This document shows, one piece after another, positions 6,534 to 14,598 of a stretch of DNA of 64,000 bases. Source of the DNA: Arthrobacter bussei (GTDB lineage Bacteria; Actinomycetota; Actinomycetes; Actinomycetales; Micrococcaceae); assembly GCF_009377195.2 (NCBI RefSeq), contig NZ_VJXX01000004.1, forward strand, positions 236,401 to 300,400, read 5' to 3'. Each line of letters begins with the position of its first letter. Position 1 is the stretch's first letter. The position numbers and the translations under genes are program-made. A model generated the notes under the pieces. The model made no database searches. It was not told where the DNA came from and was given only the letters and a program-made list of their open reading frames with translations.

Positions 6534-8411
6534 ATGGGCGATCCCGTACGGCAGTCCGCATCCGGCATCACGACCACCGAGGACGGCGCCCGGCGCGCGT
6601 CCGAGCCAGGAGCGGCACCGACGACCCACCCGGGCCTCCTCGCCTGGGTCCAGGAGGTCCGGGAACTGACCCAGCCCGCCGACGTGGTCTGGGTCGACGG
6701 CTCCGAGGCGGAGAACACGCGGCTGACCGACGAGCTCGTCGACGCAGGCACCTTCGTCCGGCTGAACCCCGAGACCTTTCCCAACTCCTTCGCCGCGTTC
6801 TCGGATCCCAAGGACGTTGCACGCGTGGAGGAGCAGACCTTCATCTGCTCAACGGACGAGCGGGAAGCCGGATTCACGAACAACTGGATGGATCCCGGGG
6901 AGATGAAGGTCAAGCTCACCGGCCTGTTCACCGGGTCGATGCGCGGGCGCACCATGTATGTCATCCCCTTCGTCATGGGACACCTCGACGCCGAGGACCC
7001 GAAGTTCGGGGTCGAGATCACCGACAGCGCCTACGTGGTCACCTCGATGCGCATCATGGCCACCATCGGGACCGCCGTCCTGGACCGCATGACGGAGCTG
7101 CACGCGCCCTTCGTGCCCGCGCTGCACTCGCTCGGCGCCCCGCTCGAGCCCGGCCAGGCCGACGTGCCGTGGCCGTGCAACGAGGAGAAGTGGATCGTGC
7201 ACTTCCCCGAGGAACGTTCCATCTGGTCCTACGGCTCCGGATACGGCGGCAATGCCCTGCTCGGCAAGAAGTGCTACGCCCTGCGGATCGCATCCGTCAT
7301 GGCGCGGGACGAGGGCTGGCTCGCCGAGCACATGCTGATCCTCAAGCTCACCTCGCCGCAGGACAAGACCTACTACCTCTCGGCAGCCTTCCCGTCGGCC
7401 TGCGGCAAGACCAACCTCGCCCTGCTCGATCCCACGATCGACGGCTGGAAGGTCGAGACCCTCGGCGACGACATCACCTGGATGCGCTTCGGCAAGGAGG
7501 GCGAGCTGCGGGCGGTCAATCCCGAGGCCGGCCTCTTCGGCGTCGCGCCCGGCACCGGCTGGCACACCAACCCGAACGCGATGCGTGCGATCGCCAAGGG
7601 CAACTCGGTGTTCACGAACGTGGCGCTCACCGACGACGGCGGCGTCTGGTGGGAGGGCATGACGGAGGAGGTGCCCGAGCACCTCACCGACTGGCAGGGC
7701 CGTGACTGGACCGCCGGGATGGACCATCCCGCCGCGCACCCGAACGCCCGGTTCTGCACGCCGATCGACCAGATCGACATGCTCGCCGAGGAGTTCAACC
7801 GGCCCGACGGCGTCGAGCTCTCCGCGATCCTCTTCGGCGGGCGCCGGAAGACGACCGTCCCCCTCGTCACCCAGTCCCGCAGCTGGGCCAACGGGATCTT
7901 CATGGGTTCCACCCTCTCGTCCGAGACGACGGCCGCAGCCGCCGGCGAGATCGGGCGCGTGCGGCGCGACCCGATGGCGATGCTCCCGTTCATCGGGTAC
8001 GACGCCGGTGACTACCTGCGCCACTGGCTCACCCTCAGCGCCGGCGCGGACCAGGCTCGCCTGCCGAAGATCTTCCTCGTCAACTGGTTCCGGCGGACGG
8101 CGTCCGGCGGCTTCGCCTGGCCGGGCTTCGGCGACAACTCCCGCGTCCTCAAGTGGGTCGTCGAGCGGCTCGAGGGCACGGCGGATGCCGTCGAGACGCC
8201 CATCGGGTACGTCCCCACGGGCGACGCGCTGGACGTGAGCGGGCTCGACATGACGCCTGCGGAGGTCGAGGCGGCCGTGCATGTCGACGCCGTCGAGTGG
8301 GCCGAGGAACTCGAGGGGATCGGGCAGTGGTACGACCGCTTCGGGGAGTCCCTGCCCCCCGAGCTCAGGGGCCAGCTCGACGAGCTCAAGCAGCGCTTCA
8401 GCAACGCCTGA
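6534..8411 (+). CDS. pckG: Phosphoenolpyruvate carboxykinase (GTP)
   Basis: PckG converts oxaloacetate and GTP to phosphoenolpyruvate, GDP and CO2, the committing step of gluconeogenesis from organic acids. The 625-residue length fits the GTP-dependent class. The P-loop-like kinase motif FPSACGKTN is at about residues 285-293, followed by the metal-binding region [13 protein letters not shown] and GVAPGTG. The N-terminal [25 protein letters not shown] block is typical of this class. The ATG at 6534 has a GAAGGGAAG ribosome binding site; upstream in-frame ATGs lack one. TAGCAT (6493-6498) is a possible -10. A CRP-type site lies upstream and a strong terminator follows. The gene is monocistronic. 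Confidence 0.96.
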   Translation: MGDPVRQSASGITTTEDGARRASEPGAAPTTHPGLLAWVQEVRELTQPADVVWVDGSEAENTRLTDELVDAGTFVRLNPETFPNSFAAFSDPKDVARVEEQTFICSTDEREAGFTNNWMDPGEMKVKLTGLFTGSMRGRTMYVIPFVMGHLDAEDPKFGVEITDSAYVVTSMRIMATIGTAVLDRMTELHAPFVPALHSLGAPLEPGQADVPWPCNEEKWIVHFPEERSIWSYGSGYGGNALLGKKCYALRIASVMARDEGWLAEHMLILKLTSPQDKTYYLSAAFPSACGKTNLALLDPTIDGWKVETLGDDITWMRFGKEGELRAVNPEAGLFGVAPGTGWHTNPNAMRAIAKGNSVFTNVALTDDGGVWWEGMTEEVPEHLTDWQGRDWTAGMDHPAAHPNARFCTPIDQIDMLAEEFNRPDGVELSAILFGGRRKTTVPLVTQSRSWANGIFMGSTLSSETTAAAAGEIGRVRRDPMAMLPFIGYDAGDYLRHWLTLSAGADQARLPKIFLVNWFRRTASGGFAWPGFGDNSRVLKWVVERLEGTADAVETPIGYVPTGDALDVSGLDMTPAEVEAAVHVDAVEWAEELEGIGQWYDRFGESLPPELRGQLDELKQRFSNA

Positions 8412-8424
8412 CGGTCCCTCGCAG

Positions 8425-8455
8425 GAGAGGCCCCTTCCGATGGAAGGGGCCTCTC
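8425..8455 (+). terminator. Strong hairpin terminator after pckG
   Basis: A perfect 14-bp stem (8425-8438 with 8442-8455) has a 3-base loop and lies 13 bases after the pckG stop. No long T-run follows (CGTCGTCGG), as is common in high-G+C actinobacteria. Confidence 0.75.
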
Positions 8456-8542
8456 GTCGTCGGTGCCGTCGGCGGTTCCGTCGTCGGTGCCGTCATGGGT
8501 GGTGCCGACTGTGCTGCAGGTTGTGGTGCCGGTGGCGCTCCG

Positions 8543-9949
8543 CTAGTCGCGGATCACGGCGAGGACGCGCTGCACCAGGTCCTCGAGGGTCTGCGGGTCC
8601 ACCGCCTCGGCGTTCAGGCGGAGGTACGGCTCGGTGTTCGAGGGGCGCAGGTTGAACCACCAGTCACCGTGGTCGGGCGTGAAGGTGAGGCCGTCGAGGT
8701 CGTCCACCACCACGCCGTCCTGCTCGAACTCGGTGCGGGCGCGCGCGATGGACGCCTGGAGGTCGGCGACCTTCGAGTTCACCTCGCCGGAGGAGAAGTA
8801 GGGCTCGTACTCGCGGCCGAGCTCCGACAGCGGGCCGTCCTGCTCGCCGAGCGCGGCCAGGACGTGCATGGCCGCGAGCATGCCCGTGTCCGCGTTCCAG
8901 AAGTCGCGGAAGTAGTAGTGCGCCGAGTGCTCGCCACCGAACACCGCGCCCTCCTTCGCCATGACAGCCTTGATGAACGAGTGGCCCACACGGGTGCGGA
9001 CGGGGCGGCCGCCGTCGGTCCGGATCAGTTCCGGTACCGCGCGTGAGGTGATGAGGTTGTGGATGATCACCGGCTCGGCCTCGCCGGCCGCCTGCGCGCG
9101 GGCGATCTCGCGGCGGGCGACCATCGCCGTGATGGCGCTCGGTGAGACCGGCCGGCCCAGCTCGTCGATGATGAAGCAGCGGTCGGCGTCGCCGTCGAAC
9201 GCGATCCCGATGTCCGCGCCGTGCTCCACGACGGCGGCCTGCAGGTCACGAAGGTTCTCCGGCTCCAGCGGGTTGGCTGGGTGGTTGGGGAACGAGCCGT
9301 CGAGCTCGAAGTACAGGGGCACGATCTCGAAGGGCAGGGCCGGCAGCAGGCGGTCGCCGAGCACCGCGGGAGTGGTCAGGCCGGCCATGCCGTTGCCGGC
9401 GTCGACGACGATCTTGAGCGGGCGCGACGACGAGAGGTCCACCTGCCCTCGCAGGAAGCGCGAGTACTCCTCGAGGACGTCACGGACGCTGGTCTCGCCC
9501 TGGACCTCCACCGCCGGGATGCTGCCATCGGCGAGGTAGCGCTCCGCGCGCTCCTGCACGTCGGCGAGGCCGGTCTCGGAAGACACCGGGACGGCGCCGG
9601 GTCGCGTCATCTTCATGCCGTTGTACTCGGCCGGGTTGTGGCTGGCCGTGAAGGTCACGCCGGCGGCGTCGAGCGTCCCGCTCGCGTAGTAGAGCTCGTC
9701 GGTGGAGATGAGATCGAGGAAGAGGACGTTCGCGCCGCGGCGCGTGGCTCCCTCGGAGAAGGCCTTCGAGAATTCGGGCGACGACGGGCGCATGTCGCCT
9801 CCGACCAGGATGGTCTCGCCCGCGAGGTCCAGGGAATCCACGAAGGCTGCTCCGACGGCCCGGACGGAGTCGACGGTGATGGTCTCGCCGACGATCCCGC
9901 GCACGTCATAGGCCTTGAAGGATGCAGAGAGGTCGAGGAGTGTAATCAC
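8543..9949 (-). CDS. Phosphomannomutase/phosphoglucomutase
   Basis: The 468-residue alpha-D-phosphohexomutase interconverts hexose 1- and 6-phosphates, feeding GDP-mannose or UDP-glucose and glycogen synthesis. It opens with FKAYDVRG, the sugar-phosphate-binding start of the family. The phosphoserine loop TASHNPAEYNG is at about residues 98-108, the metal-binding loop FDGDADRCF at about 248-256, and the phosphate-binding RPSNTEPYLRL is near the C-terminus. I chose the GTG at 9949 because family members begin a few residues before FKAYDVRG. TACACT ends 7 bases upstream and no Shine-Dalgarno is seen, suggesting a leaderless start. It is divergent from recQ. Mannose versus glucose preference cannot be decided here. 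Confidence 0.9.
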   Translation of the reverse strand: MITLLDLSASFKAYDVRGIVGETITVDSVRAVGAAFVDSLDLAGETILVGGDMRPSSPEFSKAFSEGATRRGANVLFLDLISTDELYYASGTLDAAGVTFTASHNPAEYNGMKMTRPGAVPVSSETGLADVQERAERYLADGSIPAVEVQGETSVRDVLEEYSRFLRGQVDLSSSRPLKIVVDAGNGMAGLTTPAVLGDRLLPALPFEIVPLYFELDGSFPNHPANPLEPENLRDLQAAVVEHGADIGIAFDGDADRCFIIDELGRPVSPSAITAMVARREIARAQAAGEAEPVIIHNLITSRAVPELIRTDGGRPVRTRVGHSFIKAVMAKEGAVFGGEHSAHYYFRDFWNADTGMLAAMHVLAALGEQDGPLSELGREYEPYFSSGEVNSKVADLQASIARARTEFEQDGVVVDDLDGLTFTPDHGDWWFNLRPSNTEPYLRLNAEAVDPQTLEDLVQRVLAVIRD

Positions 9950-10031
9950 GCTTGGAAGTGTATCGGGTGGTGTCAGGACGCCCGTTGCCCACATGGCGGG
10001 GGAGCCCGGGGCGAGTGGGGGAGGTGGCTGG

Positions 10032-10037
10032 GATACT
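10032..10037 (+). promoter_or_regulatory. -10 element GATACT, leaderless start of recQ
   Basis: GATACT ends exactly 6 bases before the ATG at 10044. The sequence between is GGGGGC, which is not a convincing ribosome binding site at that distance. Confidence 0.45.
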
Positions 10038-10043
10038 GGGGGC

Positions 10044-12158
10044 ATGTCGCCCACCACCACCCTGAACGAGCAAGCAACCGCCATCCTGCACACCCTCGTC
10101 GGCTCGCCCGAGGCACGGTTCCACGACGGACAGTTCGAGGCCATCGAGGCGCTCGTCGAGAGCGGTCGGCGCGCGCTCGTGGTGCAGCGGACCGGATGGG
10201 GCAAGTCCGCGGTGTACTTCGTGGCGAGCCTGCTGCTGCGATCGAGGGGGGCCGGCCCGACGCTCATCGTCTCGCCCCTGCTCGCACTGATGCGGGACCA
10301 GGTGGCCGCTGCTGCACGCGCCGGTGTACGTGCCGTGGCCATCAACTCGGCGAACCAGACCGAGTGGCAGGACATCACGGCGAAGCTCCAGGCGGACGAG
10401 GTGGATGTCCTGCTGGTCTCGCCCGAGCGCCTGAACAACCCGTCGTTCCGGGAGCTGTACCTGCCCGAACTGATGCGGCGGACGGGTCTGCTCGTGATCG
10501 ACGAGGCCCACTGCATCTCCGACTGGGGGCATGACTTCCGCCCCGACTACCGCAGGCTCCGCGACCTCATCATGGGACTGCCGCAGGGCGTCCCCGTCCT
10601 CGCGACCACCGCCACGGCCAACTCCCGGGTGGTGGAGGACGTCGAGGAGCAGCTCGGTGCCGGCGGTACCGACGTCTTCACCCTGCGCGGCGAGCTCGCA
10701 CGGAAGTCCCTCCGGCTCGGGGTCCTCCGGTTGCCGAGCCCGCGCTCGCGCCTCGCCTGGCTCCTCACACACCTGTCCGACCTGCCGGGCAGCGGCATCA
10801 TCTACGCGCTCACGGTGTCCGCCGCCGAGGACACCGCCCGCCTCCTGAGGGAGAACGGCCACGCGGTCCGGGCCTACACCGGACGCACCGACCCCGCCGA
10901 CCGGGAGGCGGCCGAGGCGGCACTGAAGAACAACGAGGTCAAGGCGCTCGTCGCCACGAGCGCGCTCGGCATGGGATTCGACAAGCCGGATCTCGGCTTC
11001 GTGGTGCACCTCGGCGCGCCGTCGTCGCCGGTCGCCTACTACCAGCAGGTGGGCCGCGCCGGCCGCGGGACGCCCAACGCCGACGTCCTCCTGCTGCCGG
11101 GGGCCGAGGACCGCGACATCTGGGAGTACTTCGCCACCGCCTCCATGCCGTCCGAGGACGCGGCCGTCCGGGTGCTCGACGCCCTGGAGCCCGGCGTCGT
11201 CCTGTCCACGCCGGCGCTCGAGACGCGCGTGAACCTGAAGCGCTCGCCCCTCGAACTCCTGCTCAAGGTGCTCGACGTCGACGGCGCCGTCCGCAAGGTC
11301 ACGGGCGGATGGGAGAGCACCGGTACGCCGTGGACGTACGACGCCGACCGGTACCGGCGCATCAGCGAGGCGCGCGTCGTGGAGCAGCGGGCCATGCTCG
11401 ACTACGAGAACACCAGCGGGTGCCGCATGGAGTTCCTGTCGAGGTCGCTGGACGACCCGGCGGCCACGGCCTGCGGGCGCTGCGACAACTGCGCCGGGCC
11501 CTGGTACTCGGACGAGGTGGCCCATGAGGCCTCGGACTCCGCGAACCAGGCCCTCAGCCGCGTCGGCGTCGAGCTGGAGCCGAGAGGCCAGTGGCCGAGC
11601 GGCATGGACAAGCTCGGCGTACCGCTCAAGGGGAAACTCAAGCCCGGCGAGACGAGCCTCCCCGGCAGGGCCCTGGCGCGCCTGACGGATCTCGGCTGGG
11701 GCAACAGGCTGCGGGAACTCATGGCGGACTCCACGGCGGACGCACCGCTGGATCCTGCCGTCGTCGAGGCCGTGGTGCGGGTGCTGGCGCAGTGGGGCTG
11801 GGCCGAGCGGCCGGTCGCCGTCGCGAGCGTCCCGTCGCGTCGGCGTCCGCAGCTCATCGGCTCCCTGGCGACGGCACTCGCCGAGGTGGGACGCATCCCC
11901 TACCTCGGGCAGCTGACCACGCCCCACGGCTTCCCGCAGGGACAGCCGGGTGGCAACAGCGCCTTCCGCCTCGCCCAGGTGTGGGACCACTTCGCCATTC
12001 CCGAGGAGGGTGCGGCCTGGTTCGCGGCGAATCCCGGGCCGGTGCTGCTCGTCGACGACTTCGCCGACAGCCGCTGGACCATCACCGAGGCCGGCCGGGC
12101 GCTCCGCGCGGCCGGCGCCGAAGGCGTGCTGCCGTTCGCGCTCGCCCTGAAGGCGTAG
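10044..12158 (+). CDS. RecQ-family ATP-dependent DNA helicase with C-terminal phosphoribosyltransferase-like domain
   Basis: The 704-residue protein has a superfamily 2 helicase core: Walker A in RTGWGKSAVYF (about residues 51-61), DEAH box DEAHCISDWGHDFRP, TATAN, and motif VI in QQVGRAGRG. A RecQ zinc-binding element with four cysteines follows (GCRMEF then CGRCDNC). Instead of an HRDC domain, the last 165 residues resemble a type I phosphoribosyltransferase: SVPSRRRPQLIGSLATALAE and then VLLVDDFADSRWT at about 667-679, like the PRPP loop of ComFC but with the threonine-glycine replaced. This suggests a DNA repair helicase with a sensor or degenerate nucleotide-binding tail. The ATG lacks a Shine-Dalgarno and has GATACT 6 bases upstream. 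Confidence 0.88.
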   Translation: MSPTTTLNEQATAILHTLVGSPEARFHDGQFEAIEALVESGRRALVVQRTGWGKSAVYFVASLLLRSRGAGPTLIVSPLLALMRDQVAAAARAGVRAVAINSANQTEWQDITAKLQADEVDVLLVSPERLNNPSFRELYLPELMRRTGLLVIDEAHCISDWGHDFRPDYRRLRDLIMGLPQGVPVLATTATANSRVVEDVEEQLGAGGTDVFTLRGELARKSLRLGVLRLPSPRSRLAWLLTHLSDLPGSGIIYALTVSAAEDTARLLRENGHAVRAYTGRTDPADREAAEAALKNNEVKALVATSALGMGFDKPDLGFVVHLGAPSSPVAYYQQVGRAGRGTPNADVLLLPGAEDRDIWEYFATASMPSEDAAVRVLDALEPGVVLSTPALETRVNLKRSPLELLLKVLDVDGAVRKVTGGWESTGTPWTYDADRYRRISEARVVEQRAMLDYENTSGCRMEFLSRSLDDPAATACGRCDNCAGPWYSDEVAHEASDSANQALSRVGVELEPRGQWPSGMDKLGVPLKGKLKPGETSLPGRALARLTDLGWGNRLRELMADSTADAPLDPAVVEAVVRVLAQWGWAERPVAVASVPSRRRPQLIGSLATALAEVGRIPYLGQLTTPHGFPQGQPGGNSAFRLAQVWDHFAIPEEGAAWFAANPGPVLLVDDFADSRWTITEAGRALRAAGAEGVLPFALALKA

Positions 12159-12174
12159 ACGGCCGGACAGCGAA

Positions 12175-12200
12175 AAAGCCCCCGTTCGCACGGGGGCTTT
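12175..12200 (-). terminator. Terminator of tRNA-Ser(GCU)
   Basis: A perfect 10-bp stem (12175-12184 with 12191-12200) with loop TTCGCA lies 4 bases past the tRNA 3' end on the minus strand. It is closed by a T-run, part in the stem and part after it (complement of AAAAA at 12173-12177). It may also serve convergent recQ. Confidence 0.8.
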
Positions 12201-12204
12201 CCAG

Positions 12205-12292
12205 CGGAGACGGGGGGATTTGAACCCCCGGTAGGCTTTAGGCCCACACTTCATTAGCAGTGAAGCCCATTCGGCCGCTCTGGCACGTCTCC
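12205..12292 (-). tRNA. tRNA-Ser(GCU)
   Basis: The 88-base class II tRNA has acceptor stem GGAGACG/CGTCTCC, discriminator G, anticodon stem-loop CTTCACTGCTAATGAAG with anticodon GCT, a long variable arm and T-arm GGTTCAAATCC. CCA is not encoded (CTGG follows). The anticodon and long variable arm identify it as serine for AGC/AGU codons. Confidence 0.95.
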
Positions 12293-12411
12293 ATCGGCTA
12301 TCTCTAGCCTCCCAAGGTTACCCAGAAGGGGTCGGCAAGAGCAAAACCGCCGGTCTGGCGTCGGTTGCGGCCCTCGAGGGCCGCTCGAAGCGACCCCGTC
12401 CTGGCCATCCC

Positions 12412-14508
12412 TCAGAGGAAGCCCGTCAGCGCCCGCCACAGGAACTCGAAGCTCAGGGCGTGCATCCGGGCCGCCTGGCGGTTGTCGGCGGCGCCGGCGT
12501 GACCGCCCTCGAGCGCTTCGTGGAACCAGACGTCCCCGATTCCCATCTCCTTCATCCTCGCGGCCATCTTGCGCGCCTGCACCGGACCCACGCGGTCGTC
12601 GCTCGTCGCCGTCCAGATGAGCGTCTTCGGGTACTCGACGTCGTCTCGCAGGAGGTGGTACGGCGAGAAGGTCCGCACGTACTCCCACTCCTCGGGCTTG
12701 TCCGGATCGCCGTACTCCGCGATCCACGAGTAGCCCGCGGAGAGCTTCGAGTAGCGCCGCATGTCCAGTAGAGGGACGCCGCAGGAGATGGCACCGAACA
12801 GCTGGGGATAGGTGGTGAGCATGTTGCCGACCAGCAGCCCGCCGTTGCTCCGGCCGGTGCAGCCCAGCAGGGCGGGCCGGGTCACCCCGCGCTCCACGAG
12901 GTCGGCCGCGATGGCCGCGAAGTCCTCGTAGGCCCGGTGGCGGTCGGCGTGGAGGGCGGCGTGGTGCCACCGCGGTCCGTATTCGCCACCGCCGCGGATG
13001 TTCGCCAGCACGTAGACACCGTGTCGTCCCTCGGGCGTCGTCCGCTCGAGCCATCCCCGCCCGATGACGCCGCTGTAGGCGGGCGTCATGGAGTGCTCGA
13101 AGCCGCCGTACCCGGACAGCAGCGTGGGATTGTTGCCGTCGAGCCGGAGGCCATGTGTGGCGATCTGGAAGTAGGGCACGCGCGTGCCGTCGCTCGAGAC
13201 CGCGAAATGCTGCTCGACCGTGAAGAGGTCCTCGTCGAAGGAGGACGGAGAGGCCTTCACCACCGAGTGGCCTCCTCCGATCGTGCCCCTGTACAGGGTC
13301 GACGGCGTCAGGAACCCGGTCGCGATGAGCCAGTAGTCGTCACCCGCCAGATCGTCCTCGTCGTCGACGGCGTAGGCGTCCACGGAGTGGAGCGGCGGAC
13401 AGGCATCCAGCAGCTCCGCCTTCCAGCCGTCCGACGGGTCGAGGATACGGATCTCCGACGAGACGTCGTGCAGGAGGTTGAGCAGCAGGTGGTTGCGGGT
13501 CCAGCTCCAGGACTGCAGGGACGTGGTGGCATCCGGCTCGAAGACCACCTCGAAGGAGCGGTCGCCGTCGAGGAAGGCCCGCAACCCGATGACGAGCAGC
13601 GCACCCCCACCGAACGTGGTGCCCTCGACCGCCCAGTCGGAGCGGGGGCGAACCACCAGCCACTCGCGGTGCAGCGAGATGGAGGCGTCCTCCGGCACCT
13701 CGATCAGCCGCCAGACTCCGTCCTCCCGGAGATAGCTGCGGCGGGTGTAGAAGTCGAGGGTGTCCACGGCGAGGTCCCGCTCGAAGCCCGGGGTCGGATC
13801 GTGCAGCACCAGGGCCACCATGTGGTCCTCGTCCACCTCGAAGTACGGCTCGGCCGTCGAGAGGTCCCCGCCACGGGTGAGGATCCGCACGGTGCGCGGG
13901 TAGGAACTGGAGGTCATGGAGCCGGGGCCGAAGTCCGTACCGACGTAGAGGGCATCAGGGCCCGCCCAGCTGATGCGGCTCTTCGCCGTCGGGACGTCGA
14001 AGCCGCCCTCGACGAAGGAGCGGCTGCCGAGGTCGAATTCACGGTAGCGGGCCGCGTCCCCACCATCGGGTGAGACGACCACGAGGACCCTCTGGTGCGG
14101 TCTGCCCTCCTCGGGACGCAGGAACAGGGCGCCCGACCACACCCATTCCGTCCGTTCAGCCGCACTCAGGGCATCGACGTCGAGGAGGACGTCCCAGTCC
14201 GGGGCCGCCGAGGTGTAGCTGTCCCAGGTGGTGCGACGCCAGACGCCCTGACGGTGTTCGGCGTCCCGCCAGAAGTTGTAGTAGAAGTCGCCGTGCTTCC
14301 CGGCCATCGGGATCCGGTCGGTGGAGTCGAGGACCTCCAGGATGCGCTGCTCGCTGTCCTCGAACCCCGGCGTGACGAGGGCCTGCTCGGTCACTGCGTT
14401 CTCGCCGCGGACCCAGGCCAGCTGCCTCTCCCCGTAGATGTCCTCGAGCCAGAGGAATGGATCATCGGTGGTCTCTGTGGTCGCGGACGACTCCGTGGGC
14501 TGCGTCAT
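12412..14508 (-). CDS. Prolyl oligopeptidase family (S9) serine peptidase
   Basis: The 698-residue protein has an N-terminal beta-propeller region starting with DPFLWLEDIYGERQLAWV, typical of the prolyl oligopeptidase (S9A) family, and a C-terminal alpha/beta-hydrolase domain. The nucleophile is in GRSNGG (about residue 551), the aspartate in ATSDDRVGP (about 634) and the histidine in EGGHAGAADN (about 669). There is no signal peptide, so it is cytoplasmic and probably cleaves short proline-containing or related peptides. TAGGAT ends 6 bases before the ATG and no Shine-Dalgarno is present, so the transcript may be leaderless. It is divergent from the FAD-binding protein gene. Confidence 0.9.
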   Translation of the reverse strand: MTQPTESSATTETTDDPFLWLEDIYGERQLAWVRGENAVTEQALVTPGFEDSEQRILEVLDSTDRIPMAGKHGDFYYNFWRDAEHRQGVWRRTTWDSYTSAAPDWDVLLDVDALSAAERTEWVWSGALFLRPEEGRPHQRVLVVVSPDGGDAARYREFDLGSRSFVEGGFDVPTAKSRISWAGPDALYVGTDFGPGSMTSSSYPRTVRILTRGGDLSTAEPYFEVDEDHMVALVLHDPTPGFERDLAVDTLDFYTRRSYLREDGVWRLIEVPEDASISLHREWLVVRPRSDWAVEGTTFGGGALLVIGLRAFLDGDRSFEVVFEPDATTSLQSWSWTRNHLLLNLLHDVSSEIRILDPSDGWKAELLDACPPLHSVDAYAVDDEDDLAGDDYWLIATGFLTPSTLYRGTIGGGHSVVKASPSSFDEDLFTVEQHFAVSSDGTRVPYFQIATHGLRLDGNNPTLLSGYGGFEHSMTPAYSGVIGRGWLERTTPEGRHGVYVLANIRGGGEYGPRWHHAALHADRHRAYEDFAAIAADLVERGVTRPALLGCTGRSNGGLLVGNMLTTYPQLFGAISCGVPLLDMRRYSKLSAGYSWIAEYGDPDKPEEWEYVRTFSPYHLLRDDVEYPKTLIWTATSDDRVGPVQARKMAARMKEMGIGDVWFHEALEGGHAGAADNRQAARMHALSFEFLWRALTGFL

Positions 14509-14514
14509 GCGCCC

Positions 14515-14590
14515 ATCCTATGCAGGCCTCCGGAGGGGTGGCCGTCGCGGGCGACGGGTACGGCGGGCTCGGCCGGACGCGTTGGATACT
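14515..14590. promoter_or_regulatory. Divergent leaderless promoters of the S9 peptidase and the FAD-binding protein
   Basis: The - strand hexamer TAGGAT (complement of 14515-14520) ends 6 bases before the peptidase ATG. The + strand hexamer GATACT (14585-14590) ends 8 bases before the GTG at 14599. The 90-base gap holds no other clear signal. Confidence 0.4.
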
Positions 14591-14598
14591 CTTGACGC

